Assembly (NCBI GenBank): GCA_910579205.1
Contig: CAJTTD010000001.1
Coordinates: 1-64,000 of the forward strand
Reading direction: 5' to 3'
DNA from: an uncultured Christensenella sp.
GTDB lineage: Bacteria > Bacillota > Clostridia > Christensenellales > Pumilibacteraceae
Length of the DNA stretch: 64,000 nt
Positions 40,699 through 48,641 of the stretch are shown here, piece by piece. Position numbers and translations under genes: made by a program. Below the pieces are notes generated by a model that saw nothing but the letters and a program-made list of their open reading frames with translations, was not told where the DNA came from and ran no database searches. Positions within the stretch are counted from its first letter, which is position 1, and each line of letters begins with the position of its first letter.

Positions 40699-42675
40699 TC
40701 ATTCGTTGTCATAGTATCCCCATATAAACTTGTCGAAGTAATCTATTATATCTATATTTTTTCGCACAGGCAAAAACCGTTTCGATAGCAACACGCGTTT
40801 TCTGTAACGCTGCGGAAGCAGCGGATCTGCCAAATATACTTCGTGCGAAGTATTAAGTTCCTCACCGTCGATATCATAATATGCCACGGAGTCGGGCATT
40901 TTAAAACTCTCGTCTGTCCCAATGACTCCGTCGTCGCAAAGCTTACAGATTATTTTACAGCAAGACGCGCCCGTAACGCCATTATCCAAAAGTTGCTCAT
41001 CTGCGCCAAACCAAACCGCTACGGTATACTTAGGCGTGTAAGCTATGCAATAACAGTCTTTATTGCCGTGTTTATCTCCGTTAGTACCTGTTTTGGCAGC
41101 AATATAACGGTATTTACCGAGGCGTTTCGCAGTGCCGGAATGTGCGCACTCGGACAACATGTCTGTCAGTAAATACGCCGTATCGTCATTTACGGCGCTT
41201 TTATTGTTATTTACGACCGAGTATTCCGCAGTATTCGCGCTCGATGCACGTACCGCTCTTAAATAGTACGTATCAGAGTATGTTCCGCCGTTTGCAAGCG
41301 TTCTGTAAGCATTGGCAAGCTCCGTAAGCGTAACGCCTTTGCTCATTCCGCCGAGCGCCGCAGCAAGATTTTTGTCATCGTTTTCAAACGGAAGTCCGAA
41401 CGCAGCTGCTGTTTCCGCACATTTGTCTATGCCTATATCATGGACTAATTTTACTGCCGCAATATTGGACGAATACTTTAAACAGTCTTTAAGCGAAATA
41501 TATCCGCGATAAATATTTTTATAATTTTTAGGCGCGTATCCGTCGAACTCCATCGGCGCGTCGTCGATCTGCGATAGGGCAGTCATACCGTTTTCAAGAG
41601 CGGGAGCATATGCGATAAACGGCTTTATTGCCGACGCCGGAGATCGCCTTAAATCGATGTACCCGCTTTTATTTGTTTCGTCGCACACTATGCCACCCGT
41701 CAAGTTATCCAAGACGAGAACGCGCACAAAACCGTTTATACCGTCCGCTTCGCTTACTGCTTTTTGCGCTGAACGAACAATTTTGGGATCGTAATCGGTG
41801 TAAAGCGTGCGATTGTTGCCGAATAATTCCTTTTCGCTAATATTCAATACTTTGCAAGCGTTTTTTATCACGCCGTCTATAAATTGATTTTTCTTGTTTT
41901 TGCGGAATTCTATTTCTTCCGTCAATGCGTTCCGATATTCGTTTTCGTCGATGTAGCCTTGATCCAACATTTGCCTAAGCACCAATTCCTTGCGCTTATT
42001 TAGATTTTCGACGTTTTGATACGGGCTGTATTTGGTGGGGTTGTTGATGATAGACGCAAGGACCGCAGACTGCGCAAGCGTAAGATCGGACGCCGATCTA
42101 TCGAACATTACGCGGCTTGCCGTGCCCAAACCGTGTATGCCCGAACCGAAATATAAAATATTGAAATAATTTTCCAATATTTGGCGTTTTGAATATTGGC
42201 GTTCCAAAGCTCGCGCAAGCCGCATTTCGTTAAGCTTGCGCTTTATGGTTTTTTCATTAGACAAATGAGTGTTTTTAATGAGTTGCTGCGTAATAGTTGA
42301 CGCGCCCTCGCGAAAACTCCCGGAAACGACATTGGACCACATAGCCGACGCTATACGCTTATAATCGATCCCGCTATGGGAATAGAAGCGTTTATCTTCT
42401 ATAGCGATAAAAGCATTGACAGTGTAGTCTTTAAGATCGTCTATGCGCGCATATACTTTGTCATTGCCGTATAACGCATCATCCAACACGTCGCCGTTGA
42501 CATCCATGATCTTGACCGTGCGCTCGTAAGACGTCAATAATTCCGCGTCCAGATCGGGCGAATTGAGAACATTGACATTCGGCTCGATCAACAAAAAGAA
42601 TGCGCCTACGGTAATTGCAAACAAAGCCGCTGTTACAGCAACGATTATTACAGATATCTTGACGGCTTTCTTCAT
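40699..42675 (-). CDS. Class A penicillin-binding protein (transglycosylase/transpeptidase)
   Basis: 658 residues. The N-terminal membrane anchor is at about 7-30. The GT51 transglycosylase domain shows AFIAIEDKRFYSHSGIDYKR, GSFREGASTITQQLIKN and ALERQYSKRQILENYFN. The transpeptidase domain has SxxK in SPASAIKPFIAYAP, SxN in KYSSNIAAVKL and KTG in AAKTGTNGD. It polymerises and crosslinks peptidoglycan outside the membrane. No Shine-Dalgarno is obvious before the ATG. It is transcribed alone. Confidence 0.93.
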   Translation of the reverse strand: MKKAVKISVIIVAVTAALFAITVGAFFLLIEPNVNVLNSPDLDAELLTSYERTVKIMDVNGDVLDDALYGNDKVYARIDDLKDYTVNAFIAIEDKRFYSHSGIDYKRIASAMWSNVVSGSFREGASTITQQLIKNTHLSNEKTIKRKLNEMRLARALERQYSKRQILENYFNILYFGSGIHGLGTASRVMFDRSASDLTLAQSAVLASIINNPTKYSPYQNVENLNKRKELVLRQMLDQGYIDENEYRNALTEEIEFRKNKKNQFIDGVIKNACKVLNISEKELFGNNRTLYTDYDPKIVRSAQKAVSEADGINGFVRVLVLDNLTGGIVCDETNKSGYIDLRRSPASAIKPFIAYAPALENGMTALSQIDDAPMEFDGYAPKNYKNIYRGYISLKDCLKYSSNIAAVKLVHDIGIDKCAETAAAFGLPFENDDKNLAAALGGMSKGVTLTELANAYRTLANGGTYSDTYYLRAVRASSANTAEYSVVNNNKSAVNDDTAYLLTDMLSECAHSGTAKRLGKYRYIAAKTGTNGDKHGNKDCYCIAYTPKYTVAVWFGADEQLLDNGVTGASCCKIICKLCDDGVIGTDESFKMPDSVAYYDIDGEELNTSHEVYLADPLLPQRYRKRVLLSKRFLPVRKNIDIIDYFDKFIWGYYDNE

Positions 42676-42739
42676 AATTTATAGTATCTTTACAATATCA
42701 AATTTTATTATAAATTATCAGAATAATACGCAAATTTAA

Positions 42740-42780
42740 GACACGATGCGACATCTTGGCGGGAGATATCAAATCGTGTC
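42740..42780. repeat. Inverted repeat upstream of the PBP gene
   Basis: GACACGAT (42740-42747) and ATCGTGTC (42773-42780) with a 25-base loop, about 65 bases upstream of the PBP start. It may be a protein-binding site or chance. Apart from this and the hairpin at 42873, the region 42676-42966 shows nothing further. Confidence 0.35.
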
Positions 42781-42872
42781 GAATTACAAAAACGCATAAA
42801 TAACAAAACTGTCAAATTTGCAAAAAACACGCGAAGATCTCATATGAGCATTAAAGCCCGTCTATTTTACAC

Positions 42873-42908
42873 AATCACTTCGCAAAAGCTGTCTTTTGCG
42901 AAGTGATT
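42873..42908. terminator. Long perfect hairpin between mtaB and the PBP gene
   Basis: A 16-bp perfect stem, AATCACTTCGCAAAAG (42873-42888) with its complement (42893-42908), and a four-base loop CTGT. It lies 58 bases after the mtaB stop on the minus strand. T-runs beside it are poor on both strands, so it may act as an mRNA 3'-end hairpin rather than a classical terminator. Confidence 0.6.
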
Positions 42909-42966
42909 TGATATTGATATGATCTTTTGCCCTATTGCAATTCTCTCTGCTTATGTATTAAATAGC

Positions 42967-44262
42967 TCAATTTTTATCTAAATCGATTCCCAATGCGCCG
43001 TCATATAAGGGCTCGGACAACAACAATCGAGTAACTGTTCCGCGCGGTGCGGTAGAATAAACTTTTATATAATTGGGAGTATATCCGACATTATATCCGT
43101 CGTGCGTATCTTCTTCGACGTACACGTCATATACTGAATTTAAATTCTCCGATATAAATCGGTCCTTTAGTTTTTGCTTTAGTGACAATAACGCCCCGAC
43201 TCTTTCCGACACTGTGTCCGCAGATAATACCGTATACTTCTTTGCCGCCAATGTACCCGTTCTGCTGCTGTACGGAAAAACATGAATATCTGAAAACGCA
43301 CATTTTTCAATAAATTTACAGCTATCGTTAAAAAATTCTACCGTCTCCGTCGGAAACCCTACTATTACATCGGTAGTGATCCCCGCAGACGGAAATATAT
43401 TACGTATCATTAAAACTTTATCGTAAAACAATGACGTATCGTAATGTCTATTCATCGATCTCAATACGCTATCGCTGCCGCTTTGTAACGATAAATGAAA
43501 ATGCGGACAAAAACCGCCTTCTTTCATTGCATACAGCAACTCTTCGTCAATGACTTCACACTCGAGCGAACCAAGGCGTTTGCGCCCGCCTATTTTAGAC
43601 AGCGCGATGATCAATTCTTTAAGAGACGTTCCTATATCCCTACCGTAAACAGATATATCTATACCCGTCAAAACCATTTCACCGGAATCGGATAATTCAC
43701 ATTCTTTAACTATATCATCGATAGATCGAGACCTGCTTCGCCCACGCAAATACGGTATTATACAGTACGAACAAAATCGATCACACCCATCTTGTATCTT
43801 CACAAATGCGCGCGTTTTATCGGATATCGGGTACTCATCATAGTCATATAGCCGTTTTTCGCTTATTTTACAAGCATTATCGCAATATAATACTCTATCA
43901 GATATAGTATTATATTGCGATAATGCGGTTTTGTTCAGTACATTGATAACAAATTCTGTTTTTTTGATCGTTCCGCCTATCGCTATAACGTTGGGTTTAT
44001 TAAATTTTTCGCATGAATTTTGAGAGCTGCACCCCAATACGATTATCTTGCAATCGGGATTGAGCTTGCGCATTTTACCGATATATTGGCGAGACTTTCT
44101 ATCGGCTTCGGCTGTAACCGAACAAGTATTTAAAATATAAACGTCGGAAGGTTGCAGTCCTTCCGACGTATCGTTATAGCCTATTTTTTTTATCGACGAA
44201 ACTATCGATGCGCTTTCGCATTGATTGACTTTGCATCCGAGAGTAACTACTCTTATCCTCAA
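42967..44262 (-). CDS. mtaB: tRNA t6A37 methylthiotransferase MtaB
   Basis: 431 residues if started at the TTG at 44262, which overlaps the rsmE stop (TTGA) and gives MRIRVVTLGCKVNQCES, the normal N-terminus; in-frame GTG (44271) and TTG (44289) codons are alternatives. Cluster cysteines are in LGCKVNQ, LNTCSVTAEAD and LGCSSQ. The radical-SAM motif is DGCDRFCSYCIIPYLRGRSRSR. It converts t6A37 to ms2t6A37 in tRNAs reading ANN codons. It is the last gene of the pta-prmA-rsmE-mtaB cluster. Confidence 0.93.
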   Translation of the reverse strand: MRIRVVTLGCKVNQCESASIVSSIKKIGYNDTSEGLQPSDVYILNTCSVTAEADRKSRQYIGKMRKLNPDCKIIVLGCSSQNSCEKFNKPNVIAIGGTIKKTEFVINVLNKTALSQYNTISDRVLYCDNACKISEKRLYDYDEYPISDKTRAFVKIQDGCDRFCSYCIIPYLRGRSRSRSIDDIVKECELSDSGEMVLTGIDISVYGRDIGTSLKELIIALSKIGGRKRLGSLECEVIDEELLYAMKEGGFCPHFHLSLQSGSDSVLRSMNRHYDTSLFYDKVLMIRNIFPSAGITTDVIVGFPTETVEFFNDSCKFIEKCAFSDIHVFPYSSRTGTLAAKKYTVLSADTVSERVGALLSLKQKLKDRFISENLNSVYDVYVEEDTHDGYNVGYTPNYIKVYSTAPRGTVTRLLLSEPLYDGALGIDLDKN

Positions 44263-44969
44263 AGATCCCACTCTCCCATTTCGTAGCAAACAACGGATAC
44301 TGTAGCGATAGCTGCAGTTTCGGCGCGCAAAATGCGCTTACCGAGCGTAACAGATACAGCCCCTGCTTTTGTCAACAACTCTTTTTCGGACTCTTTAATT
44401 CCGCCTTCCGGACCGATAAAAACGGAAACATCTGTCTTGCTCTTATCTATCGCGGAAGAAAGCGAATTGTGAAGTTCACGCTCCCACGGGAATATCAAGT
44501 GCGTTGATTTGGCGCGTTTGAGCAACTCTTCAAATTCTATAGCATTTTCTATAGTGGGAACACGGCTTCTGCCGCACTGTTCGCAAGCCGATATAGCTAT
44601 GCGCTTCAGTCTGTCGTAATTAAGCGTGCCGCCGCGTTGAGTGAATGCCGAATATACGGGAACGATACTATTGATTCCCAGCTCGGTCGCTTTTTGAACG
44701 GCAAATTCAAACCTATCCTGCTTGATCACAGATAAGTACAATGTCAAATTCAACTTGGTCTCGTTGACATTTTCGGACGAACTGATTATTTCCAGCTCCG
44801 TGCGGTCCTTTTTGACCGATTTGACTTGACATGAATACTCGACGCCGTTACCGTCAAATACGGTAATATAGTCTCCTACGCGTATACGAAGAGAATATGC
44901 CGCATGCGTGTGCGCATCATCTGTGAGTTCGATATGCTTTCCGTCGATATTCGGTAAATAAAATCTCAT
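44259..44969 (-). CDS. rsmE: 16S rRNA (uracil1498-N3)-methyltransferase RsmE
   Basis: 236 residues. The N-terminal PUA-like part (FYLPNIDGKHIELTDDAHTH) is followed by the SPOUT methyltransferase part with KATELGINSIVPVYSAFTQ, ISACEQCGRSRVP, FIGPEGGIKESEKELL and LGKRILRAETA, the knot that binds SAM. It overlaps prmA upstream by four bases, the usual pairing in Firmicutes. Confidence 0.95.
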   Translation of the reverse strand: MRFYLPNIDGKHIELTDDAHTHAAYSLRIRVGDYITVFDGNGVEYSCQVKSVKKDRTELEIISSSENVNETKLNLTLYLSVIKQDRFEFAVQKATELGINSIVPVYSAFTQRGGTLNYDRLKRIAISACEQCGRSRVPTIENAIEFEELLKRAKSTHLIFPWERELHNSLSSAIDKSKTDVSVFIGPEGGIKESEKELLTKAGAVSVTLGKRILRAETAAIATVSVVCYEMGEWDL

Positions 44970-45877
44970 AGTTTATATAAAAAAGCGCTCCATTCGTTTT
45001 TCCGTAGCGTATCCGCCAATTTGAAATGCGCGTCATATACCGCTTTTACATCGTCGATCTTGGAAGAGATAATTCCGCTGATCACGGCATAACCGCCTTT
45101 TTTTAGCGCGCCTCTTATAACGGGTTCGACAGCCGTTAATACGTCGGCTGTAATATTGGCGATCACTATATCGGCAGGTTCGCAAATTTCCCGCACGTCG
45201 CGCTGCAATACATTCGGCGCAATTATGCCGTTAAGCTTGCAATTATGCACGGTCGCAGTAATAGCTTGCTCATCCGTATCTGCAAAAAGCACGTTTTCCG
45301 CGCCAAGCGCCGCTGCGCATATGCCCAATATACCGCTGCCGCAACCGAAGTCGAGAACGCTTTTTCCGCGCAGTTCTACGCGTTGCATAAGATCGATACA
45401 CATAGAAGTAGTTTCATGCGTTCCCGTGCCGAATGCAAGACCCGGATTAAGCAATACGGGCGATTCTCCCGATGTTGCAGTATATTCTATCCATTCGGGT
45501 ACGACTACTATCTTGCCTATTTTAAACGGCTGATAATACTTTTTCCATTCGTTTTCCCATTCCGCCGAATCAATGACGGATACGGATATATCGCCTATTT
45601 GAGAGAAGTCCGCCCAATCGACAGAACGCAAGGCAATAATCTTGTCTATAACGATTTGTTCGTCTGTCTCTGCAGTAAAAAAACCGCTCACCGAACATTT
45701 ATCCGTCGCGTTGAATAATGCTGCGTCGGCATAGTCCCAACGTTTTTCTTCGAGCACGTTGCGTATGTCGTTGTAATCGTCAAAAACTTCGCCCAAACTA
45801 CCGACTTCGCTCATAGCGTACGCAACGGTTTCCGACGTTTCGGACGAACATTGTACAGTGATCTTTTTAAACTTCAT
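44966..45877 (-). CDS. prmA: Ribosomal protein L11 methyltransferase PrmA
   Basis: 303 residues. The N-terminal recognition domain is followed by LNPGLAFGTGTHETTSMCI and the SAM-binding motif SVLDFGCGSGILGICAAALG, then DIVIANITADVL. It trimethylates L11. It begins three bases after the pta stop and overlaps rsmE. Confidence 0.95.
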   Translation of the reverse strand: MKFKKITVQCSSETSETVAYAMSEVGSLGEVFDDYNDIRNVLEEKRWDYADAALFNATDKCSVSGFFTAETDEQIVIDKIIALRSVDWADFSQIGDISVSVIDSAEWENEWKKYYQPFKIGKIVVVPEWIEYTATSGESPVLLNPGLAFGTGTHETTSMCIDLMQRVELRGKSVLDFGCGSGILGICAAALGAENVLFADTDEQAITATVHNCKLNGIIAPNVLQRDVREICEPADIVIANITADVLTAVEPVIRGALKKGGYAVISGIISSKIDDVKAVYDAHFKLADTLRKNEWSAFLYKL

Positions 45878-45880
45878 TTA

Positions 45881-46879
45881 TCAACCGTTCATTGCGCTTT
45901 GCAACGCCGTCATAGCGACAACGTTTACAACGTCTTCGCTGCTGCAACCGCGAGACAGATCGTTTACGGGCTTGTTGAAGCCTTGACAAATAGGGCCTAT
46001 CGCTTCCGCGCCCGCCAAACGCTGTACGAGTTTATAACCGATATTTCCCGCTTGAAGATCGGGGAAGATCAAAACATTGGCTTTGCCAGCAACGGTGCTG
46101 CCCGGCGCTTTAAGATCGGCAACAGTGGTAACAAGCGCCGCGTCGGCTTGAAGTTCGCCGTCGATCTGTATGTCGGGGCGCGCAGTCTTAACAATATCGA
46201 GAGCGGCAGTAACTTTACTTACAAGCTCGCCTTTCGCCGAACCTTTGGTCGAGTACGACAACAACGCGACGCGCGGAGTGATATCTGCTATGGCTTTTGC
46301 CGTAGCCGCCGAAGCTATCGCTATATCGGCAAGCTGTTGGCTGTCGGGATCGGGATTGACAGCGCAATCGCCGAACACCATAACGCCCTTTTCTCCGTAC
46401 TTGCAGTTGGAATCCAAAACCATGATAAAGCATGAGCTTACGGTTTTGATACCGGGAGCGGTCTTTATTATTTGAAGAGCGGGTCTTAGAACGTCTCCCG
46501 TAGCGTTTATAGCGCCCGCCACCATTCCGTCCGCTTCGCCGCGCTTTACCATTAAAACGCCGAAATACAGCGGATCTTTGGCAAGTTTGCGCGCCGTATC
46601 CATATCCATGCCTTTTGCTTTGCGCAGTTCGTACAAAAGCGTCGCATACGGCTCGATATCAGTCTTGTTGAGATCTACTATTTTGACGCCTTTCAGATCG
46701 GCATCGGGACATTTAGCCGCGATCACGCTTGGATCGCCTATAAGCACTATATTTGCTATGCCTTCGGAATGCACTTTTGCCGCCGCTGTTATTATGCGCG
46801 GTTCTTCGCCTTCCGCCAAGACAATAGTTTTTTTAAGCTCTTTCGCCTTGCTGCGAACGGAATTAAGTAAATCGCTCAT
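45881..46879 (-). CDS. pta: Phosphate acetyltransferase
   Basis: 332 residues with AAAGGAG before the ATG. Family motifs include IVLAEGEEPRIITAAAK, GADGMVAGAINATG-like EADGMVAGAINATGDVLRPA, FGDCAVNPDPDSQQLADIA and LIFPDLQAGNIGYKLVQR. It interconverts acetyl-CoA and acetyl phosphate in fermentative energy metabolism. No acetate kinase gene is in the window. It heads an operon with three RNA and protein methylation genes. Confidence 0.95.
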   Translation of the reverse strand: MSDLLNSVRSKAKELKKTIVLAEGEEPRIITAAAKVHSEGIANIVLIGDPSVIAAKCPDADLKGVKIVDLNKTDIEPYATLLYELRKAKGMDMDTARKLAKDPLYFGVLMVKRGEADGMVAGAINATGDVLRPALQIIKTAPGIKTVSSCFIMVLDSNCKYGEKGVMVFGDCAVNPDPDSQQLADIAIASAATAKAIADITPRVALLSYSTKGSAKGELVSKVTAALDIVKTARPDIQIDGELQADAALVTTVADLKAPGSTVAGKANVLIFPDLQAGNIGYKLVQRLAGAEAIGPICQGFNKPVNDLSRGCSSEDVVNVVAMTALQSAMNG

Positions 46880-46941
46880 TTTATCTCCTTTTGAGTTTAC
46901 AATTTTGTTGTTTTATGATAAAATCATTATGTTGCATAATC

Positions 46942-46970
46942 ATTATACAACGAATTTTTTTAATTGTAAA
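46942..46970 (-). promoter_or_regulatory. Promoter of the pta operon
   Basis: Minus strand TTTACA (46965-46970), 17-nt spacer, TATAAT (46942-46947). The transcript would begin near 46935. tmcAL starts 13 bases beyond the -35 box on the other strand. Confidence 0.8.
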
Positions 46971-46982
46971 GTATTTTTGTTT

Positions 46983-48167
46983 ATGATTAACTGTGCCGTC
47001 ATATGCGAATATAACCCCTTTCACAGCGGACATAAATACCAGCTTGACTGCATACGCAAACAAGCTGCAGATAACATTATTTGCGTTATGAGCGGCGCTT
47101 TCGTACAGTCGGCTTCGCCCGCTTTTTGCGATAAATCGATCCGCGCCGAGTGCGCGATCTTGGGCGGTGCGGACGCCGTAATAGAACTGCCTACGCTTTT
47201 TTCAACTGCGAGCGCACAATATTTTGCGGAAGGCGCTATCAAGCTGATCGGCGGGATAAAAGATATTAAGTATTTGGCTATGGGTGCGACGGCAAACCGC
47301 GACGAGATAATGCGTGTCGCAGATATCAAGCACGAAAATAGCGCGCTATTTAAGGACAAGCTCGTAAAATACATGAAAAACGGCAAAAGCTATACCGCGG
47401 CAAATAACGAAATATCGATACGACTTTACGGGGATATTTATCCCGACCGCCCAAGCATAGACTATTTATTTAAAGACCCTAACAACATACTGTGTATAGA
47501 ATATATCGGTGCGCTTCGGCGTATTGCTCCTAACATCGAGCCTATGATAATTGCGCGGCGCGGCGCGGCGTATAGCGAAACGGCGACCACTGGAGAACAT
47601 ATTTCCGCAACTGCAGTAAGAACGGCGTGCGACCAAGGCAGATCGTCCGAAATACTCCGATATCTACCCTATAATGCGCAAAAAATGCTCGATTGGCGCG
47701 CGGAACATTCGCCCGATATTTCGGCATACAAAAAACTTGCGCTTTACACGCTGAAATGCGCCGACATAGATTATCTTGCGCAGCTTCGCGATTGTTCGGA
47801 AGGTCTCGAGTATCTGTTTAAAAGCTTATCGCATTTATCCGATCTCGATAGGTATGCCGACGGGATATGCGGTAAAAGGTACTCTCGAAAGCGCGTAGCC
47901 AGATTCATGCTCGACGCCGTTCTCGGCATAAAAAAAGAACATCTACAATACGAATTCATTACCCGCCTACTCGCCGCAAAAAACGGCTTCGACTTTGATA
48001 TATTGCCTAAAAACGTTAAAAGCAACAATTCTGATATCAAGTGTGCCGCCAACGGAAACTCGCCAGTAAAAGATGTGCTCGAAATAGACATAAAAGCATC
48101 CGCATTATATAATACGTTATGTTCACTTGACGGCGGGTACTATAATTACGCGGTGATAAAAGCATGA
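46983..48167 (+). CDS. tmcAL: tRNA(Met) cytidine acetate ligase TmcAL
   Basis: 394 residues from the ATG at 46983; the frame is open back into pta but the family N-terminus begins here: MINCAVICEYNPFHSGHKYQ with the HxGH nucleotidyltransferase motif. MSGAFVQSASPAFCDK and GADAVIELPTLFSTASAQYFA follow, and GAAYSETATTGEHISATAVR is the ligand-binding part. The family uses acetate and ATP to form ac4C34 in elongator tRNA-Met. No clear ribosome site precedes the ATG. It overlaps the next gene by four bases. Confidence 0.9.
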   Translation: MINCAVICEYNPFHSGHKYQLDCIRKQAADNIICVMSGAFVQSASPAFCDKSIRAECAILGGADAVIELPTLFSTASAQYFAEGAIKLIGGIKDIKYLAMGATANRDEIMRVADIKHENSALFKDKLVKYMKNGKSYTAANNEISIRLYGDIYPDRPSIDYLFKDPNNILCIEYIGALRRIAPNIEPMIIARRGAAYSETATTGEHISATAVRTACDQGRSSEILRYLPYNAQKMLDWRAEHSPDISAYKKLALYTLKCADIDYLAQLRDCSEGLEYLFKSLSHLSDLDRYADGICGKRYSRKRVARFMLDAVLGIKKEHLQYEFITRLLAAKNGFDFDILPKNVKSNNSDIKCAANGNSPVKDVLEIDIKASALYNTLCSLDGGYYNYAVIKA

Positions 48168-48637
48168 AAAGCACTTTTTCGGAAAGCGAGTTGACGCGTT
48201 TTATAAAAGCTTCTGCCGACAGTTCTTTGCGCATGTTCGCCGCAGAAAAAGTAAGCAGATATTTTCGCAGTATGCACTATCTGTCGAGCAAACTTATTTG
48301 CGACAGCATAGTTCTCAATTTGTATTTTAACCGTGATATCACGCCGAACTCCGCCGACGATATCATAAGAGGCATAAGACGCAATACCCGCTCGTTTTAT
48401 ACAACTGTGGAAAGCGCGTTCTTTCCGATAGAAAATAAATTCGACGAGTACGCGAAAACCGTTTTAGGCGCGGAATACGACAAGGTTCGCGCTATGAACA
48501 TGCGAGCCGCAAATTATATCGTGTATGTTATTTCGCTCGATATATCGCGAACAAAAACCATAGACCGCAACGAAATTTATTTGCGCGCATACAGCTATAA
48601 AGAATTATATCCCGAAAATGACGATAGCGATATTTGA
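48164..48637 (+). CDS. Unknown small helical protein coupled to tmcAL
   Basis: 157 residues, ATGA overlap with tmcAL. No family is recognised. The middle (MHYLSSKLICDSIVLNLYFN, then SADDIIRGIRRNTRSFYTTVESAF) has a helix layout faintly like the proteins at 34953 and 35463, with YL, an acidic or basic loop and a helix ending in VE-x-A. It ends four bases from the convergent mutS2 stop. Confidence 0.5.
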   Translation: MKSTFSESELTRFIKASADSSLRMFAAEKVSRYFRSMHYLSSKLICDSIVLNLYFNRDITPNSADDIIRGIRRNTRSFYTTVESAFFPIENKFDEYAKTVLGAEYDKVRAMNMRAANYIVYVISLDISRTKTIDRNEIYLRAYSYKELYPENDDSDI

Positions 48638-48641
48638 ATAT

